Shown: in pieces, positions 9,241 to 17,896 of the stretch
Position numbering within the stretch: the first letter of the stretch is position 1
Layout of the letters: each line of letters opens with the position of its first letter
Source: Thermodesulfovibrionia bacterium
GTDB taxonomy: Bacteria > Nitrospirota > Thermodesulfovibrionia > JACRGW01
Direction of reading: 5' to 3'
NCBI GenBank assembly: GCA_919902995.1
Contig: CAKKSD010000001.1
Coordinates: forward strand, 1 to 52,303
DNA length: 52,303 nt
The notes under the pieces: generated by a model
Databases searched by the model: none
Told to the model about the DNA's origin: nothing
Seen by the model: only the letters and a program-made list of their open reading frames with translations
Program-made: the position numbers and the translations under genes

Positions 9241-9690
9241 CTATCTTTCAAGTTCAAACTTTATGACCTCTATGTCCGATTCTGCGAGCATCTGTTCTGA
9301 TAGGGAGTCAGGATAGCCATCTTCATAGATAATCCGTTCTATCCCTGCGTTTATTATCATCTTGGTGCAGATAATACAGGGGAGGTTTGTACAATAAAGA
9401 GTTGATCCTTTCATACTTGTTCCATGAAGCGCTGCCTGGATGATAGCGTTTTGCTCTGCATGGAGGCCGCGACATATTTCATGTCTCTCGCCAGAGGGTA
9501 TACCAAGTTTTTCCCTCAGACAACCGATATCCAGGCAGTGAGCCATTTTTGAAGGGGCACCGTTATACCCTGTGGCAAGTATGTTTTTATCTTTAACAAT
9601 CACAGAGCCTACTTGTCTCCTGACACAGGTTGCCCTTGTTTTTACGAGATGGCAAATCTGTATAAAATATTCATCCCAGGAAGGACGGAT
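9241..9690 (-). CDS. comEB: dCMP deaminase (ComEB-like) with apparent ATC start
   Basis: The enzyme deaminates dCMP to dUMP for thymidylate synthesis. The zinc-dependent deaminase core has the catalytic motif HAEQNAII and the PCxxC motif [21 protein letters not shown] and GERHEIC add structural zinc ligands. The conserved N-terminus of the family is present in the same uninterrupted frame ([20 protein letters not shown], then [14 protein letters not shown]), but no ATG, GTG or TTG occurs in frame between the glyA stop and that N-terminus. The codon at the expected start is ATC (9688-9690), 7 nt behind AAGGGGG. GTG at 9603 would delete conserved residues including the TC of TCVRRQ. As drawn it is 149 aa, the usual size. 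Confidence 0.85.
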   Translation of the reverse strand: MRPSWDEYFIQICHLVKTRATCVRRQVGSVIVKDKNILATGYNGAPSKMAHCLDIGCLREKLGIPSGERHEICRGLHAEQNAIIQAALHGTSMKGSTLYCTNLPCIICTKMIINAGIERIIYEDGYPDSLSEQMLAESDIEVIKFELER

Positions 9691-9697
9691 AGAATTA

Positions 9698-9704
9698 CCC
9701 CCTT
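9698..9704 (-). promoter_or_regulatory. Strong ribosome binding site that fixes the comEB start
   Basis: AAGGGGG on the minus strand ends 7 nt before the ATC codon at 9690-9688, where family alignment places the initiator. The spacing is ideal, which supports ATC (or a base error at that codon) as the start rather than the downstream GTG at 9603. Confidence 0.6.
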
Positions 9705-9765
9705 GAAAAGAAAATAACCAATAATCAAATTTGTGATTGATTATTGATTGTTGTTTATTACTCTC

Positions 9766-11034
9766 CTAATATATCGGAAACTCTTCACAGAAGGAGGCTA
9801 CCTTTCCTCTGACCGTATCAAGATAAGTCATATTATCTATATTTTCGAGAACTTCTGTTATAATCTCAGCTATATATTCCATCTGTGGCTCTTTCATTCC
9901 ACGGGTAGTAACAATGGGGGTACCGATTCTAATACCACTCGTAATAGCAGGTGGAAGTGTATCAAAGGGGATTGAGTTCTTATTTACTGTAATCCCTGCT
10001 CTATCTAAAGCCTCTTCTGCATCCTTACCTGTTATCTTCTTGTTTGTTAGATTAACGAGGATAAGGTGATTGTCTGTTCCACCAGAGATGATGAAAAACC
10101 CTTTTTTTATTAATTCTTCTGTCAAGGCCTTAGCGTTAACTACTACCTGACGTTGATAATCCCTGAATTCCTCGGTCTGTGCCTCTTTGAAGGCAACAGC
10201 CTTTGCCGCAATGATATGCATGAGGGGACCGCCCTGAATTCCAGGGAAGATCATTTTATCGATGGACTTACCGTATTTCTCTTTACATAAAATCATTCCC
10301 CCTCTTGGTCCCCTGAGTGTCTTATGGGTGGTGGTTGTAACAAAGTCAGCATAGGGTATCGGGGTCGGATGCATCTCGGTTACTACAAGGCCTGCGATAT
10401 GAGCGATATCGGCAAGTAGATAGGCATCTACTGTATCTGCTATCTCTTTAAATCTCTTAAAGTCGAAGGTTCTTGAGTAGGCACTTGCACCGACAAGAAT
10501 CATCTTGGGCTTACATTTTTTTGCGATAGATTCGACTTCATCATAATCTATCCTTCCTGTTTCCCTGTTTACTCCATAAAATACTGAACGATAAAAAATA
10601 CCGGAAAAGTTCACTGGATTACCGTGACTGAGGTGTCCACCATGGGTGAGGCTCATTCCAAGGATGGTATCTCCAGGTTTTAACATGGCAAAATAAACAG
10701 CCATATTGGCCTGTGTACCTGAATGTGGTTGGACATTTACATATTCTTCTTTGAAAAGCTCTTTGGCCCTTTTGATAGCCAGGGATTCGACGATATCTAC
10801 GTATTCGCATCCTCCATAATATCTTTTTTCAGGGTAACCTTCGGCATACTTATTTGTCAGAATTGACCCCTGAGCCTCAAGGACAGCCTGGCTTGCATAG
10901 TTTTCAGAAGCAATGAGAACAATCTTACTTCTTTCTCTTTCCCTTTCGAGATGGATCGCCTCATAGACTTCTGGGTCTACCCATCTGAGGGTTGGAAGGG
11001 TTACATCTAAAGCTACTCTTTCACTTTCAGACAT
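9766..11034 (-). CDS. glyA: Serine hydroxymethyltransferase
   Basis: GlyA interconverts serine and glycine and loads one-carbon units on tetrahydrofolate, with PLP as cofactor. Signatures are [58 protein letters not shown] and the PLP-lysine motif [14 protein letters not shown]. The length of 422 aa is normal. ATG at 11034 follows GAGGG at good spacing and lies inside the end of rpiB (22-nt overlap). One-carbon supply links it to folD (11908-12810) and the pur genes nearby. Confidence 0.97.
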   Translation of the reverse strand: MSESERVALDVTLPTLRWVDPEVYEAIHLERERERSKIVLIASENYASQAVLEAQGSILTNKYAEGYPEKRYYGGCEYVDIVESLAIKRAKELFKEEYVNVQPHSGTQANMAVYFAMLKPGDTILGMSLTHGGHLSHGNPVNFSGIFYRSVFYGVNRETGRIDYDEVESIAKKCKPKMILVGASAYSRTFDFKRFKEIADTVDAYLLADIAHIAGLVVTEMHPTPIPYADFVTTTTHKTLRGPRGGMILCKEKYGKSIDKMIFPGIQGGPLMHIIAAKAVAFKEAQTEEFRDYQRQVVVNAKALTEELIKKGFFIISGGTDNHLILVNLTNKKITGKDAEEALDRAGITVNKNSIPFDTLPPAITSGIRIGTPIVTTRGMKEPQMEYIAEIITEVLENIDNMTYLDTVRGKVASFCEEFPIY

Positions 11035-11474
11035 CTGTTGCCCTCAATCTCTTTTATCTTGTCAATCCTACTTATATGTCTACCACCTTCAAACTCTGTA
11101 GTGAACCAGACCATCGCTATCTCTCTGGCGAGTCCCTTTCCTATAACCCTACCTCCCAAGACGAGGATATTTGCGTCATTATGCAATCTGCTCATTTTCG
11201 CAGAGTATGGTTCATGACAAAGAGCAGCCCTGACCCCAGTAAACTTATTAGCTACTATACTCATCCCTATACCTGTCCCGCAGATAAGAAGACCCCTATC
11301 CACTTCACCTTTAGAGACTGCCTCAGAGACCTTAAGTCCAAAATCAGGGTAATCGACCGAATCCTTTGTGAATGTTCCATAGTCCTTGTATTTGAACCCG
11401 AGGTCTTTGAAAAGGGCCAACATCTCTTCCTTCATCGCGAGGCCGGCATGATCGCAACCAATTCCAACAATCAT
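11013..11474 (-). CDS. rpiB: Ribose-5-phosphate isomerase B
   Basis: RpiB interconverts ribose 5-phosphate and ribulose 5-phosphate. Family motifs are [13 protein letters not shown] with the DH pair near the N-terminus, [21 protein letters not shown] with the catalytic Cys, and [15 protein letters not shown]. The length of 153 aa is typical. ATG at 11474 follows AGAAAGGA. It opens the rpiB-glyA-comEB-nrdR run behind the promoter at 11517-11546. Confidence 0.96.
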   Translation of the reverse strand: MIVGIGCDHAGLAMKEEMLALFKDLGFKYKDYGTFTKDSVDYPDFGLKVSEAVSKGEVDRGLLICGTGIGMSIVANKFTGVRAALCHEPYSAKMSRLHNDANILVLGGRVIGKGLAREIAMVWFTTEFEGGRHISRIDKIKEIEGNRCLKVKE

Positions 11475-11516
11475 ACAATCCTTTCTTTCTTGTGATGGAA
11501 TTTTTTCAGTTAAAAA

Positions 11517-11546
11517 ATTCTATCTGAATTTTGGTTTTCTTGTCAA
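11517..11546 (-). promoter_or_regulatory. sigma-70 type promoter for rpiB-glyA-comEB-nrdR
   Basis: TTGACA (11541-11546, minus strand) and TAGAAT (11517-11522) are 18 bp apart, matching consensus 6/6 and 5/6. The predicted start near 11510 gives a leader of about 35 nt. It separates this operon from lapA upstream. Confidence 0.6.
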
Positions 11547-11649
11547 GGTAAATCTGAGATTTTCCTTACAGAAATCCCATAATACTGATTTTCTCATCCT
11601 TCAGATATACAGTCCTGTACGGAAAGAGAATCTCAATACCCTCCACCTT

Positions 11650-11880
11650 TCAGTCTTCAAGGGCTGTGTTTTTTTTCGTTCCTAAAGACTTCTTAAGCCT
11701 TATCGAAAAAAGAATTAGTGTCGTTACCGTCATCCCGCATAACAACGACAGAAAAACTACAATTGCCAATGAGGCATTAAATCTCCAGTAAAGAAATGAT
11801 ATTGTTACAGGATTTGCATTCTGAACAGAAAAAACCGTTACGATTGCAATTATTAAGATTATTAAGATGAGGATAAACAT
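11650..11880 (-). CDS. LapA-domain (DUF1049) small membrane protein
   Basis: This 76-aa protein has two hydrophobic helices (residues 2-19 and ~37-60) joined by the characteristic NANPVTISFLYWRFNASLAI segment, and a short basic cytoplasmic tail. The family contains LapA (YciS), which works with LapB in E. coli to control LpxC stability. Its position in the same operon as lpxC is therefore suggestive, but no LapB (YciM) is seen in the window, so a role in LPS control is inference. Confidence 0.8.
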   Translation of the reverse strand: MFILILIILIIAIVTVFSVQNANPVTISFLYWRFNASLAIVVFLSLLCGMTVTTLILFSIRLKKSLGTKKNTALED

Positions 11881-11907
11881 CTATATACCAAGAAGATTAA
11901 GATCGGC

Positions 11908-12810
11908 TTAACCTATATGTACACCGAGCATTCTCCTTGCTGAGTTAACTGTATTTTTTAATAGTATCGCAATTGTTACAGGTCCTACCCCTCCAGGGAC
12001 AGGGGTGATATAGGATGCCTTTTTAGATACACTTTCAAAATCGATATCTCCAACAACCCTACCATCAGAAAGGGCATTGATTCCTATATCAATAACAACT
12101 GCCCCTCCTTTAACCATATCAGCAGTAATAAAATTTGGTTTTCCCACTGCAACACAGAGGATATCAGCCCCTTTTGTTTTGGATGGTAGATCCTTTGTTA
12201 CCCTATGGCAGATCATAACTGTCGCTTCTCTTGCAAGCATCATTAGTGCAAGGGATTTGCCTACGGTGAGACTCTTTCCGACAACTACAACATCTTTCCC
12301 TTTAGGGTCTATGCCATAGTGATCAAGAAGCATTATCACCCCATAGGGTGTACATGGCAAAAAAGCTGAATTTAATAAAAAATCTGGCCCTGTCGTGAAG
12401 AGTTGGGAAGTAGATTCTTCAGCTGCGAGTCTCCCTATGGATATAGCGCCAAGCCCATCAACATCTTTCTCAGGCGTTACGGCATTTACTATTTTTCTTG
12501 AATCAAGTTGTTTTGGAAGTGGAAGAAATATCAGAATACCACTTATCCTTTCATCTCTGTTGAGATCTTTTATCAGATTCAGGATTTCATTTATCGATAC
12601 ATTTTCTGATAATTGATATGGATGGTCTATAATGCCAATTTTTTTACATGAATTTCTTGTTGCAGAAAAGTACTGAAATGATGCCTCATTACTTCCAACA
12701 AGAATCAATGCAAGACTACTCTGAACGCCATAACCCTTAAGCCTCTCAATCTCATTCCTTACACCCTCAAGGATTTTCAAAGACACCTGCTTACCATCCA
12801 TAAGAATCAT
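11908..12810 (-). CDS. folD: Methylenetetrahydrofolate dehydrogenase / cyclohydrolase
   Basis: The bifunctional FolD oxidises 5,10-methylene-THF and hydrolyses the product to 10-formyl-THF. The catalytic Tyr/Lys region is SFQYFSATRNSCKKIGI, the substrate loop is LPLPKQLDSRKIVNAVTPEKD with the DVDGL that follows, the NADP-binding Rossmann segment is VVVGKSLTVGKSLALMML, and the C-terminal motif is PVPGGVGPVTIAILLKNT. The length is 300 aa. ATG at 12810 sits behind AAGGAG; a second ATG lies three codons later. It follows the REC-LpxC gene by 33 bp. Confidence 0.95.
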   Translation of the reverse strand: MILMDGKQVSLKILEGVRNEIERLKGYGVQSSLALILVGSNEASFQYFSATRNSCKKIGIIDHPYQLSENVSINEILNLIKDLNRDERISGILIFLPLPKQLDSRKIVNAVTPEKDVDGLGAISIGRLAAEESTSQLFTTGPDFLLNSAFLPCTPYGVIMLLDHYGIDPKGKDVVVVGKSLTVGKSLALMMLAREATVMICHRVTKDLPSKTKGADILCVAVGKPNFITADMVKGGAVVIDIGINALSDGRVVGDIDFESVSKKASYITPVPGGVGPVTIAILLKNTVNSARRMLGVHIG

Positions 12811-12843
12811 TATTATTCTCCTTATGTGGAATAAAATGGTTGA

Positions 12844-14133
12844 TTAATTCTTATCGCAAGCTGCTACCTTTTTCAGAAGAGCGATGTTTTCTGTATGTCC
12901 GGTCATTCTTGCATGTATCTCACCTCTTACGGGCCTTCCGAGTAAATAGAAGTCACCAAGGATATCAAGTATTTTGTGGCGGGCGAATTCGTTAGGGAAC
13001 CTGAGGGAAGTATTAATCACTTTTTCTTCATCTACAAGTATGACATTACTCAGTCTTCCACCTTTTGCCAATCCCATAGCCTCTAATTTCCCATAATCCT
13101 TTACAGAGCCATATGTCCTTGCAGGGGCTATCTCCTTTTTAAAGACCTCTGTACCTTCCAGCACAAATCTTGCTTCCTGAAATCCAAGTGGCAGAGGAGA
13201 GTCCATCGAATATTGTATAATAAGTTTTGATGATGGTATTATCGAAATATACCCGCTACTATTTGTATTCCCTACAGTGTAAGTATCATCTATTGTGAGT
13301 TCTTTTATAAACCCATCCTGTTCCTCGATCCCGGCATCTTCGATTATCTGGCAGAACCCTCTGGCAGAACCGTCAAGTATTGGCACCTCACAACCTGTTT
13401 TGACCAGGAGATTCGTTATATTGTATACGTGCAGTACCGCCATAAGATGTTCTATAGTCATAATAGATATATGCCCTGATTTGATGGTGGTTGCATAATC
13501 TGTAGAATGGATATAATCGAGACGTGCAGGGACCTTTTCTTCAGAGGAGAGTTCAGCGAATATAATACCGCTATTCGGAGGAAGGGGAGAGAGTATAAGA
13601 CCGGTCTTCATACCGGAGTGGAGTCCCTGACCCCCGATGACAATACTCTTTCTTATCGTCTTCTGTGGAATATATACACCTTTAAAATCTTTTTCTGCTG
13701 CAGTAATTTTTTTTGCTGAGAAATTATCTATAGATTCAATCTTTTCTTTTTCGGCTTTAGTATATACATCACCTTCGGGAAGCGCCCTTCTTACAGCGAG
13801 GAGTACACCTTCGAGGGATAGGGGCTTTTCTATATAGTCGCTGGCTCCAAGTTTCGTGACCTTTACAGCAGTCTCTACAGTCCCATGACCGGAGATTACT
13901 ATTACTTTGATATCAGGCCATCTGTTCTTTATTTCCTTTAGAACCTCTGTCCCATCCATATCAGGCATCCATATATCTAGAAGGATTAGGTCAGGAATAG
14001 CATTATGCAATCTCCTCAGTGCCTCATGCCCGTCACTTGCAAGTATTACATCGAACCCCTCATCCATCAAAATATCTGAGAGAGATTGCCTGATACTCGC
14101 TTCGTCGTCTATAACCATTATCCTGTTTTTCAT
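12844..14133 (-). CDS. lpxC: Response-regulator receiver fused to UDP-3-O-acyl-GlcNAc deacetylase (LpxC)
   Basis: LpxC performs the committed step of lipid A synthesis. Residues 1-118 are a complete receiver domain: acidic pair D9/D10, phospho-acceptor D53 in LLDIWMPDMDG, S81 in ISGHGTVETAV, and K103 in IEKPLSLEGV. The last two segments are typical of NtrX. After a charged linker (~119-157) comes a full LpxC domain (158-429): QGLHSG, IMTIEHLMAVLH (E228 base, H229 zinc), ILDGSARGF, ARHKILDILGDFYLLG (H386 and D390 zinc) and MTGHTENIALL (H413). All catalytic residues are kept. The NtrX AAA+ and HTH domains are absent. ATG overlaps the kinase stop by 4 nt (ATGA). It is either a phosphorylation-controlled LpxC or a fusion with a structural receiver; the fusion itself is certain from one open frame. 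Confidence 0.95.
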   Translation of the reverse strand: MKNRIMVIDDEASIRQSLSDILMDEGFDVILASDGHEALRRLHNAIPDLILLDIWMPDMDGTEVLKEIKNRWPDIKVIVISGHGTVETAVKVTKLGASDYIEKPLSLEGVLLAVRRALPEGDVYTKAEKEKIESIDNFSAKKITAAEKDFKGVYIPQKTIRKSIVIGGQGLHSGMKTGLILSPLPPNSGIIFAELSSEEKVPARLDYIHSTDYATTIKSGHISIMTIEHLMAVLHVYNITNLLVKTGCEVPILDGSARGFCQIIEDAGIEEQDGFIKELTIDDTYTVGNTNSSGYISIIPSSKLIIQYSMDSPLPLGFQEARFVLEGTEVFKKEIAPARTYGSVKDYGKLEAMGLAKGGRLSNVILVDEEKVINTSLRFPNEFARHKILDILGDFYLLGRPVRGEIHARMTGHTENIALLKKVAACDKN

Positions 14134-16334
14134 ACAGTTACCTCTGTCAGTGGAAGTTCTATTATAACCCTGGTTCCCTGCGGGATGTTATCCTTTATTG
14201 ATATGGTGCCGTTGTGGTCCTCTATAATTTTGCTAACTATAGCAAGTCCAAGTCCTGTGCCTGACTTCTTTGTTGAATAGTAAGGTTCGAAAAGCTTTTC
14301 CTTTTCTTCTTCAGGTATACCGCGTCCAGTATCTATAGTCTCCAGTATTACTATCCTTCGTACAGGGTCATGGCTTGTCTTTATGGTTATCTCGCCCTTA
14401 CCGTTCATTGAGGCTATAGAGTTATCTATTAGATTTACAAGTACCCTGTTTATCTGTTCTCCATCGATTTCCATTACAGGGGTGGTTTCATCAGTATCGG
14501 CATTAAAGGATATATCCTTATGGGCGTTTTTATATAAGGCTATAGACTTCATCACAATTTTATTTAAATCATTAGGTGTTAAGTTTACCTTCGGCATCCT
14601 GGCAAATCTTGAAAACTCATCCACAAGAGTCTTAAGCTCTTCAACCTGTTTTATTATTGTGCCTGTGCATTCATCAAAGACCTTGCCATCGGTTCCCAGT
14701 TTATCAAGATACCTTTTCCTCAGCCTCTGGGCGGAAAGCTGTATAGGTGTGAGTGGGTTCTTTACCTCGTGGGCGATCCTCTGTGCTACTTCCCTCCATG
14801 CTGTCATCCTCTGAACCTTGAGCATATGGGTAAGGTCATCAAGTACCGCTACCATACCTATATGATTATTATTTTCATCTTTCAGGATTGTAAGATTTAT
14901 AAGAACTGTTATATCCTTTTCGTTAAGCTTGACATTGATTTGCCTTTCAAGGGTTTCTATTCCAGTATCTTTCATCTCCTTTATCATCTCTTCGAAAGAT
15001 TCCTTTTCTGTATGATTGAATACATCAATATAGTCTTTCCCTATTATAGAACCATTTCCTATTCCGAGTATTTCTTCAGCAACCCTGTTTATTGCGGTTA
15101 TCCGTCCGAGTTCATCAAAAGAAATAACCCCTGCAGGTACATTACTTAGGACTGTCTCGATATACCTGCGTCTCTGTTCGAGTTCTATATTCTTATTCCT
15201 CAGATTACGGTTCGCTTCCTCATGACCTGATTTACTTGACTTAAGGTCTGCAGTCATCTTGTTAAAGGCGCTGACAAGAAGACCCATCTCGTCCTTTGCA
15301 TTTATCTCTATCTTTGAATCCAGGTCTCCCCGAGCGACGGAATGTGTGGCCTCGATAAGGCCCTCTATCGGGATAGTTATACCCTTTGCCATATAGAAAC
15401 CTACCCATGTTGCAGAGAAGATAAGCAATAGGGTTACCATAAGAAAGATTATGAGATATATTATGGTTATTGGTATCTTGAAGGTATAGAGTTGTTTATA
15501 TTCGTCAAAGGACTTATTGATAACTTCCATCCTTGCAAGAAGTGTCTGGGGGATATAGGTTGCAGCTACGAGAACTCCAACTACATCTTTCTTTATCCCG
15601 GATGAATATATGGGGGAGGCTCCGAGAACGAGTTCACCGTCCTTTATTGATATTATATTTATAGCTTCCTTCCCCTTTAAGGGGTTTTCCAGGAGCTCTC
15701 GCGGTACATCTCGTGGGATTTCTGGATCTATCGACGGGGCTAACTCTTTTCCGATAGCGGTAAAGACCTTAACCATCTTCAATCCGTATTCCTTCCTTTT
15801 TTGTTCTAACAGATTAAGAAGGGCCTCTTCTTTATCCTTGTCAAGGAGACCCTCATTCGTAATAATATAGCTTATCTCTTTTGAGGAATGAAGGGTTCTT
15901 TCCTTCGAATCCTTGTAGTAGAACTGTGCAACCTCCAGTGAACCCCTGAGTGTTTCTTCGACCTGAAGGTTTAACCACTTCTCTATAATATTTGTTAAAA
16001 AACCGCTGGCAAGGATAAAAAGCAGTATAGTAGGGATCAGTGAGATGGCCAAGAAAGAGACTACAAGTTTTGTCCTAAATTTAGCCCCAGGAAGCCTTAA
16101 TCTCCTTTCAAGGTAAAGTTTAATGAGGTTCCTACCTATCAAGAGAGAAAGAACCATCAGGAGAATAAGGTTAAGATTTATAATAGCTAAGAGTGCCACG
16201 CTATTGCCTATTGGTGCCTTCCCCAGACCTAAGTACCTGATTTCTAAAAGAATAGCTATGCTGAGGATCATGAGAAAAGAAAGTATCAGCAGGTTTCTGT
16301 TCTTCTTTTTTCTTTTATCGAGGAGTTTTTCCAT
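14130..16334 (-). CDS. ntrY: NtrY-like membrane sensor histidine kinase
   Basis: This is a 734-aa kinase of NtrY architecture. It has two N-terminal helices (~13-33, 45-67), a third (~88-116), an extracytoplasmic sensor region (~117-283), a fourth helix (~285-313), HAMP (~312-365), PAS (~395-500), a HisKA H-box (IAHEVKNPLTPIQLSAQRL, H522) and a HATPase_c domain with NLIDNSIASM, DTGRGIPEEEKEKLFEPYYS and GTGLGLAIV. It normally partners NtrX; here the only regulator next to it is the receiver fused to LpxC, translated by stop/start overlap. The signal it senses cannot be read from sequence. Confidence 0.93.
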   Translation of the reverse strand: MEKLLDKRKKKNRNLLILSFLMILSIAILLEIRYLGLGKAPIGNSVALLAIINLNLILLMVLSLLIGRNLIKLYLERRLRLPGAKFRTKLVVSFLAISLIPTILLFILASGFLTNIIEKWLNLQVEETLRGSLEVAQFYYKDSKERTLHSSKEISYIITNEGLLDKDKEEALLNLLEQKRKEYGLKMVKVFTAIGKELAPSIDPEIPRDVPRELLENPLKGKEAINIISIKDGELVLGASPIYSSGIKKDVVGVLVAATYIPQTLLARMEVINKSFDEYKQLYTFKIPITIIYLIIFLMVTLLLIFSATWVGFYMAKGITIPIEGLIEATHSVARGDLDSKIEINAKDEMGLLVSAFNKMTADLKSSKSGHEEANRNLRNKNIELEQRRRYIETVLSNVPAGVISFDELGRITAINRVAEEILGIGNGSIIGKDYIDVFNHTEKESFEEMIKEMKDTGIETLERQINVKLNEKDITVLINLTILKDENNNHIGMVAVLDDLTHMLKVQRMTAWREVAQRIAHEVKNPLTPIQLSAQRLRKRYLDKLGTDGKVFDECTGTIIKQVEELKTLVDEFSRFARMPKVNLTPNDLNKIVMKSIALYKNAHKDISFNADTDETTPVMEIDGEQINRVLVNLIDNSIASMNGKGEITIKTSHDPVRRIVILETIDTGRGIPEEEKEKLFEPYYSTKKSGTGLGLAIVSKIIEDHNGTISIKDNIPQGTRVIIELPLTEVTV

Positions 16335-16337
16335 GTC

Positions 16338-16919
16338 CTATTTTTTATACTCTTTTATTGAGAAAAAGTTCGATTTTTTCCATGGCGTTTCGAAGTCTTT
16401 AGTGGGGACGAAGAAGAGAATATTTTCTAAAACAGGAGGAAGCCTTTTAAATTTCGATTCTGCCTTTATACGAATAAAATACGTTGCCTTTGGTTTAAAT
16501 AAACCAAGTGGAGTAATCTTAACATTCACTAACTTAGATACCCATGCCTTCAGTCTTTCATAATCATCAAATACCTTCTCTTCGAGATAAAGACCATCGT
16601 AAGAAGAGGTATAATAGACCTTCTTTAATTCGTCATACTTAACGGTTTTTTGGACCCTTTTAAAAAGGATAAATTCGTTAGGCCAGAAAGACCACCGTCT
16701 GTAAATCTCAATGTAGAATATTATCTCCTTTTCAAAACCGTTCTTTATAGCATCCTCAAAATTCTTGCCAAAACCATCAAGGAGTGTAGTAGATACCAAG
16801 AGATCTTCACTCCCCTGGTTGACAATAACATCTGATATATGCTCACCTTTGCCAGAAACTGACAGGGGGGTAAGAACGATAAAAAGAGAGAAAAGGAGAG
16901 ATTTAAAAATCTTAGCCAT
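16338..16919 (-). CDS. DUF4390 family exported protein
   Basis: This 193-aa protein has a signal peptide (residues ~1-22, MAKIFKSLLFSLFIVLTPLS then a VSG-type cleavage region) and the DUF4390 pattern: SDVIVNQGSEDLLVSTTLLDGF, FEKEIIFYIEIYRRWSFWPNE and TYFIRIKAESKFKRLPP. It has no known function. The family usually precedes NtrY-like kinases, as here (3-nt gap), so a role in the periplasmic side of signalling is plausible but unproven. It is the first gene of DUF4390-ntrY-lpxC-folD-lapA. Confidence 0.85.
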   Translation of the reverse strand: MAKIFKSLLFSLFIVLTPLSVSGKGEHISDVIVNQGSEDLLVSTTLLDGFGKNFEDAIKNGFEKEIIFYIEIYRRWSFWPNEFILFKRVQKTVKYDELKKVYYTSSYDGLYLEEKVFDDYERLKAWVSKLVNVKITPLGLFKPKATYFIRIKAESKFKRLPPVLENILFFVPTKDFETPWKKSNFFSIKEYKK

Positions 16920-16930
16920 CTTAATTTTAC

Positions 16931-16959
16931 AAATTAAAATATTTATAGCCTATTGTCAA
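16931..16959 (-). promoter_or_regulatory. Promoter for the DUF4390-ntrY-lpxC operon
   Basis: TTGACA (16954-16959, minus strand) is followed after 17 bp by TAATTT (16931-16936). Only 11 nt separate the -10 from the ATG, so the 5' leader would be about 4-5 nt. The -35 is perfect and the -10 weak (3/6). Confidence 0.45.
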
Positions 16960-16985
16960 CCAAAAAACTAAATATGCTTCTTAGC

Positions 16986-17013
16986 TTGACTTATGTCTTA
17001 TACCTTTTATAAT
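16986..17013 (+). promoter_or_regulatory. Strong sigma-70 promoter giving a leaderless mRNA
   Basis: TTGACT (16986-16991) and a perfect TATAAT (17008-17013) are 16 bp apart. The ATG of the HAD gene begins 8 nt after the -10, the distance at which transcription normally starts. Confidence 0.75.
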
Positions 17014-17021
17014 AGGGCATT

Positions 17022-17708
17022 ATGTCAAAACTAATCCTCTTTGATATAGATGGAACCCTTATAAGTTCAGGCGGAGCAGGGACGAGGGCGCTCAATAAAT
17101 CATTCAATGAGATATTCTCTATCCCTGACGGTTTTAAAGGTGTAAGAATGGCAGGGAAGACAGATATAGAGATTATGAAAGAGGGTATGTTCAGGCATAA
17201 TATAAATCCAGAAGATAAACTTGTTAAGAAGATGGTTAATGGGTATATCTATCACCTCGGTAAGGAAATCAATAACAATGGTCGCCATTTGAAACCAGGG
17301 ATAAAAGAAATAATCAATAAATTGAAGAACGTAGATGGTTTTTACCTTGGTCTCCTGACAGGGAACCTCGAGAAAGGTGCAAGGCTAAAACTTGAACCCT
17401 TCGGGATAAATCCCTATTTCCCATTTGGTGCTTTCGGAAGTGATGATGAAAACAGAAACAGGCTTCTTCCAATAGCCTTAAAGAAATTTTCAGATATCTA
17501 TAAGATCAGCATTATGCCTGAAGATACTGTAGTTATCGGCGACACACCGAGGGATGTTGCCTGCTCAAAACCCTTCGGCGCCTTCTCTGTTGTTGTAGCC
17601 ACAGGGCCTTATTCCTTTGAGAAACTTCAGAACTCAGGAGCGGATCTTGTGCTGAAGGATCTAAGGGACCAGAAGAGGCTAATTGATTCGATTAATAACA
17701 TTTCTTGA
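17022..17708 (+). CDS. HAD-superfamily phosphatase, phosphoglycolate phosphatase-like
   Basis: This HAD hydrolase (228 aa) has motif I LFDIDGTLISSGG (nucleophile and acid Asp), a helical cap (~residues 18-85), motif II LLTGNLEKG, a conserved Lys region, and motif III/IV VIGDTPRDVACSKPFGA. It resembles Gph-like enzymes that remove phosphate from small sugar phosphates, but the true substrate cannot be told. ATG at 17022 lies at the predicted transcription start. It converges on a possible 43-aa ORF at its 3' end. Confidence 0.88.
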   Translation: MSKLILFDIDGTLISSGGAGTRALNKSFNEIFSIPDGFKGVRMAGKTDIEIMKEGMFRHNINPEDKLVKKMVNGYIYHLGKEINNNGRHLKPGIKEIINKLKNVDGFYLGLLTGNLEKGARLKLEPFGINPYFPFGAFGSDDENRNRLLPIALKKFSDIYKISIMPEDTVVIGDTPRDVACSKPFGAFSVVVATGPYSFEKLQNSGADLVLKDLRDQKRLIDSINNIS

Positions 17709-17810
17709 AACAGCTATCCCAACCATTCTTCCAGTTAAGATTATTCCCTGATATTCTGTTATGATAATATTTATATCCTCTTTAGGATTCCAATTATAGT
17801 GCCTTTCCAT
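17679..17810 (-). CDS. Possible small protein (43 aa), unknown
   Basis: An ORF starting at ATG 17810 with AGAGAGGTG about 6 nt upstream would encode MERHYNWNPKEDINIIITEY followed by QGIILTGRMVGIAV and a short basic tail. It overlaps the 3' end of the HAD gene by 30 bp on the opposite strand. The good ribosome site, and a -35/-10 pair in the repeat copy at 17952-17986 on the same strand, are the only support. It could also be the remnant of a longer gene. Confidence 0.35.
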   Translation of the reverse strand: MERHYNWNPKEDINIIITEYQGIILTGRMVGIAVSRNVINRIN

Positions 17811-17896
17811 GGTGCACCTCTCTTGGTTATGTATTTGAAACTACGATAAACTCCTTGAATATGTAACGTCCCATTCAATATTGTAGTAACGTAGAA

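Noticed and set aside
9241-9603. dCMP deaminase starting at GTG 9603
   Set aside because: This would remove the conserved TCVRRQVG and PSWDEYF segments that continue in frame upstream.
11566-11646. 26-codon frame starting GTG after lapA
   Set aside because: It is very short, has no clear ribosome site and no recognised family; it may be the remnant of a longer gene (contains FPYRTVYLKDEKISI).
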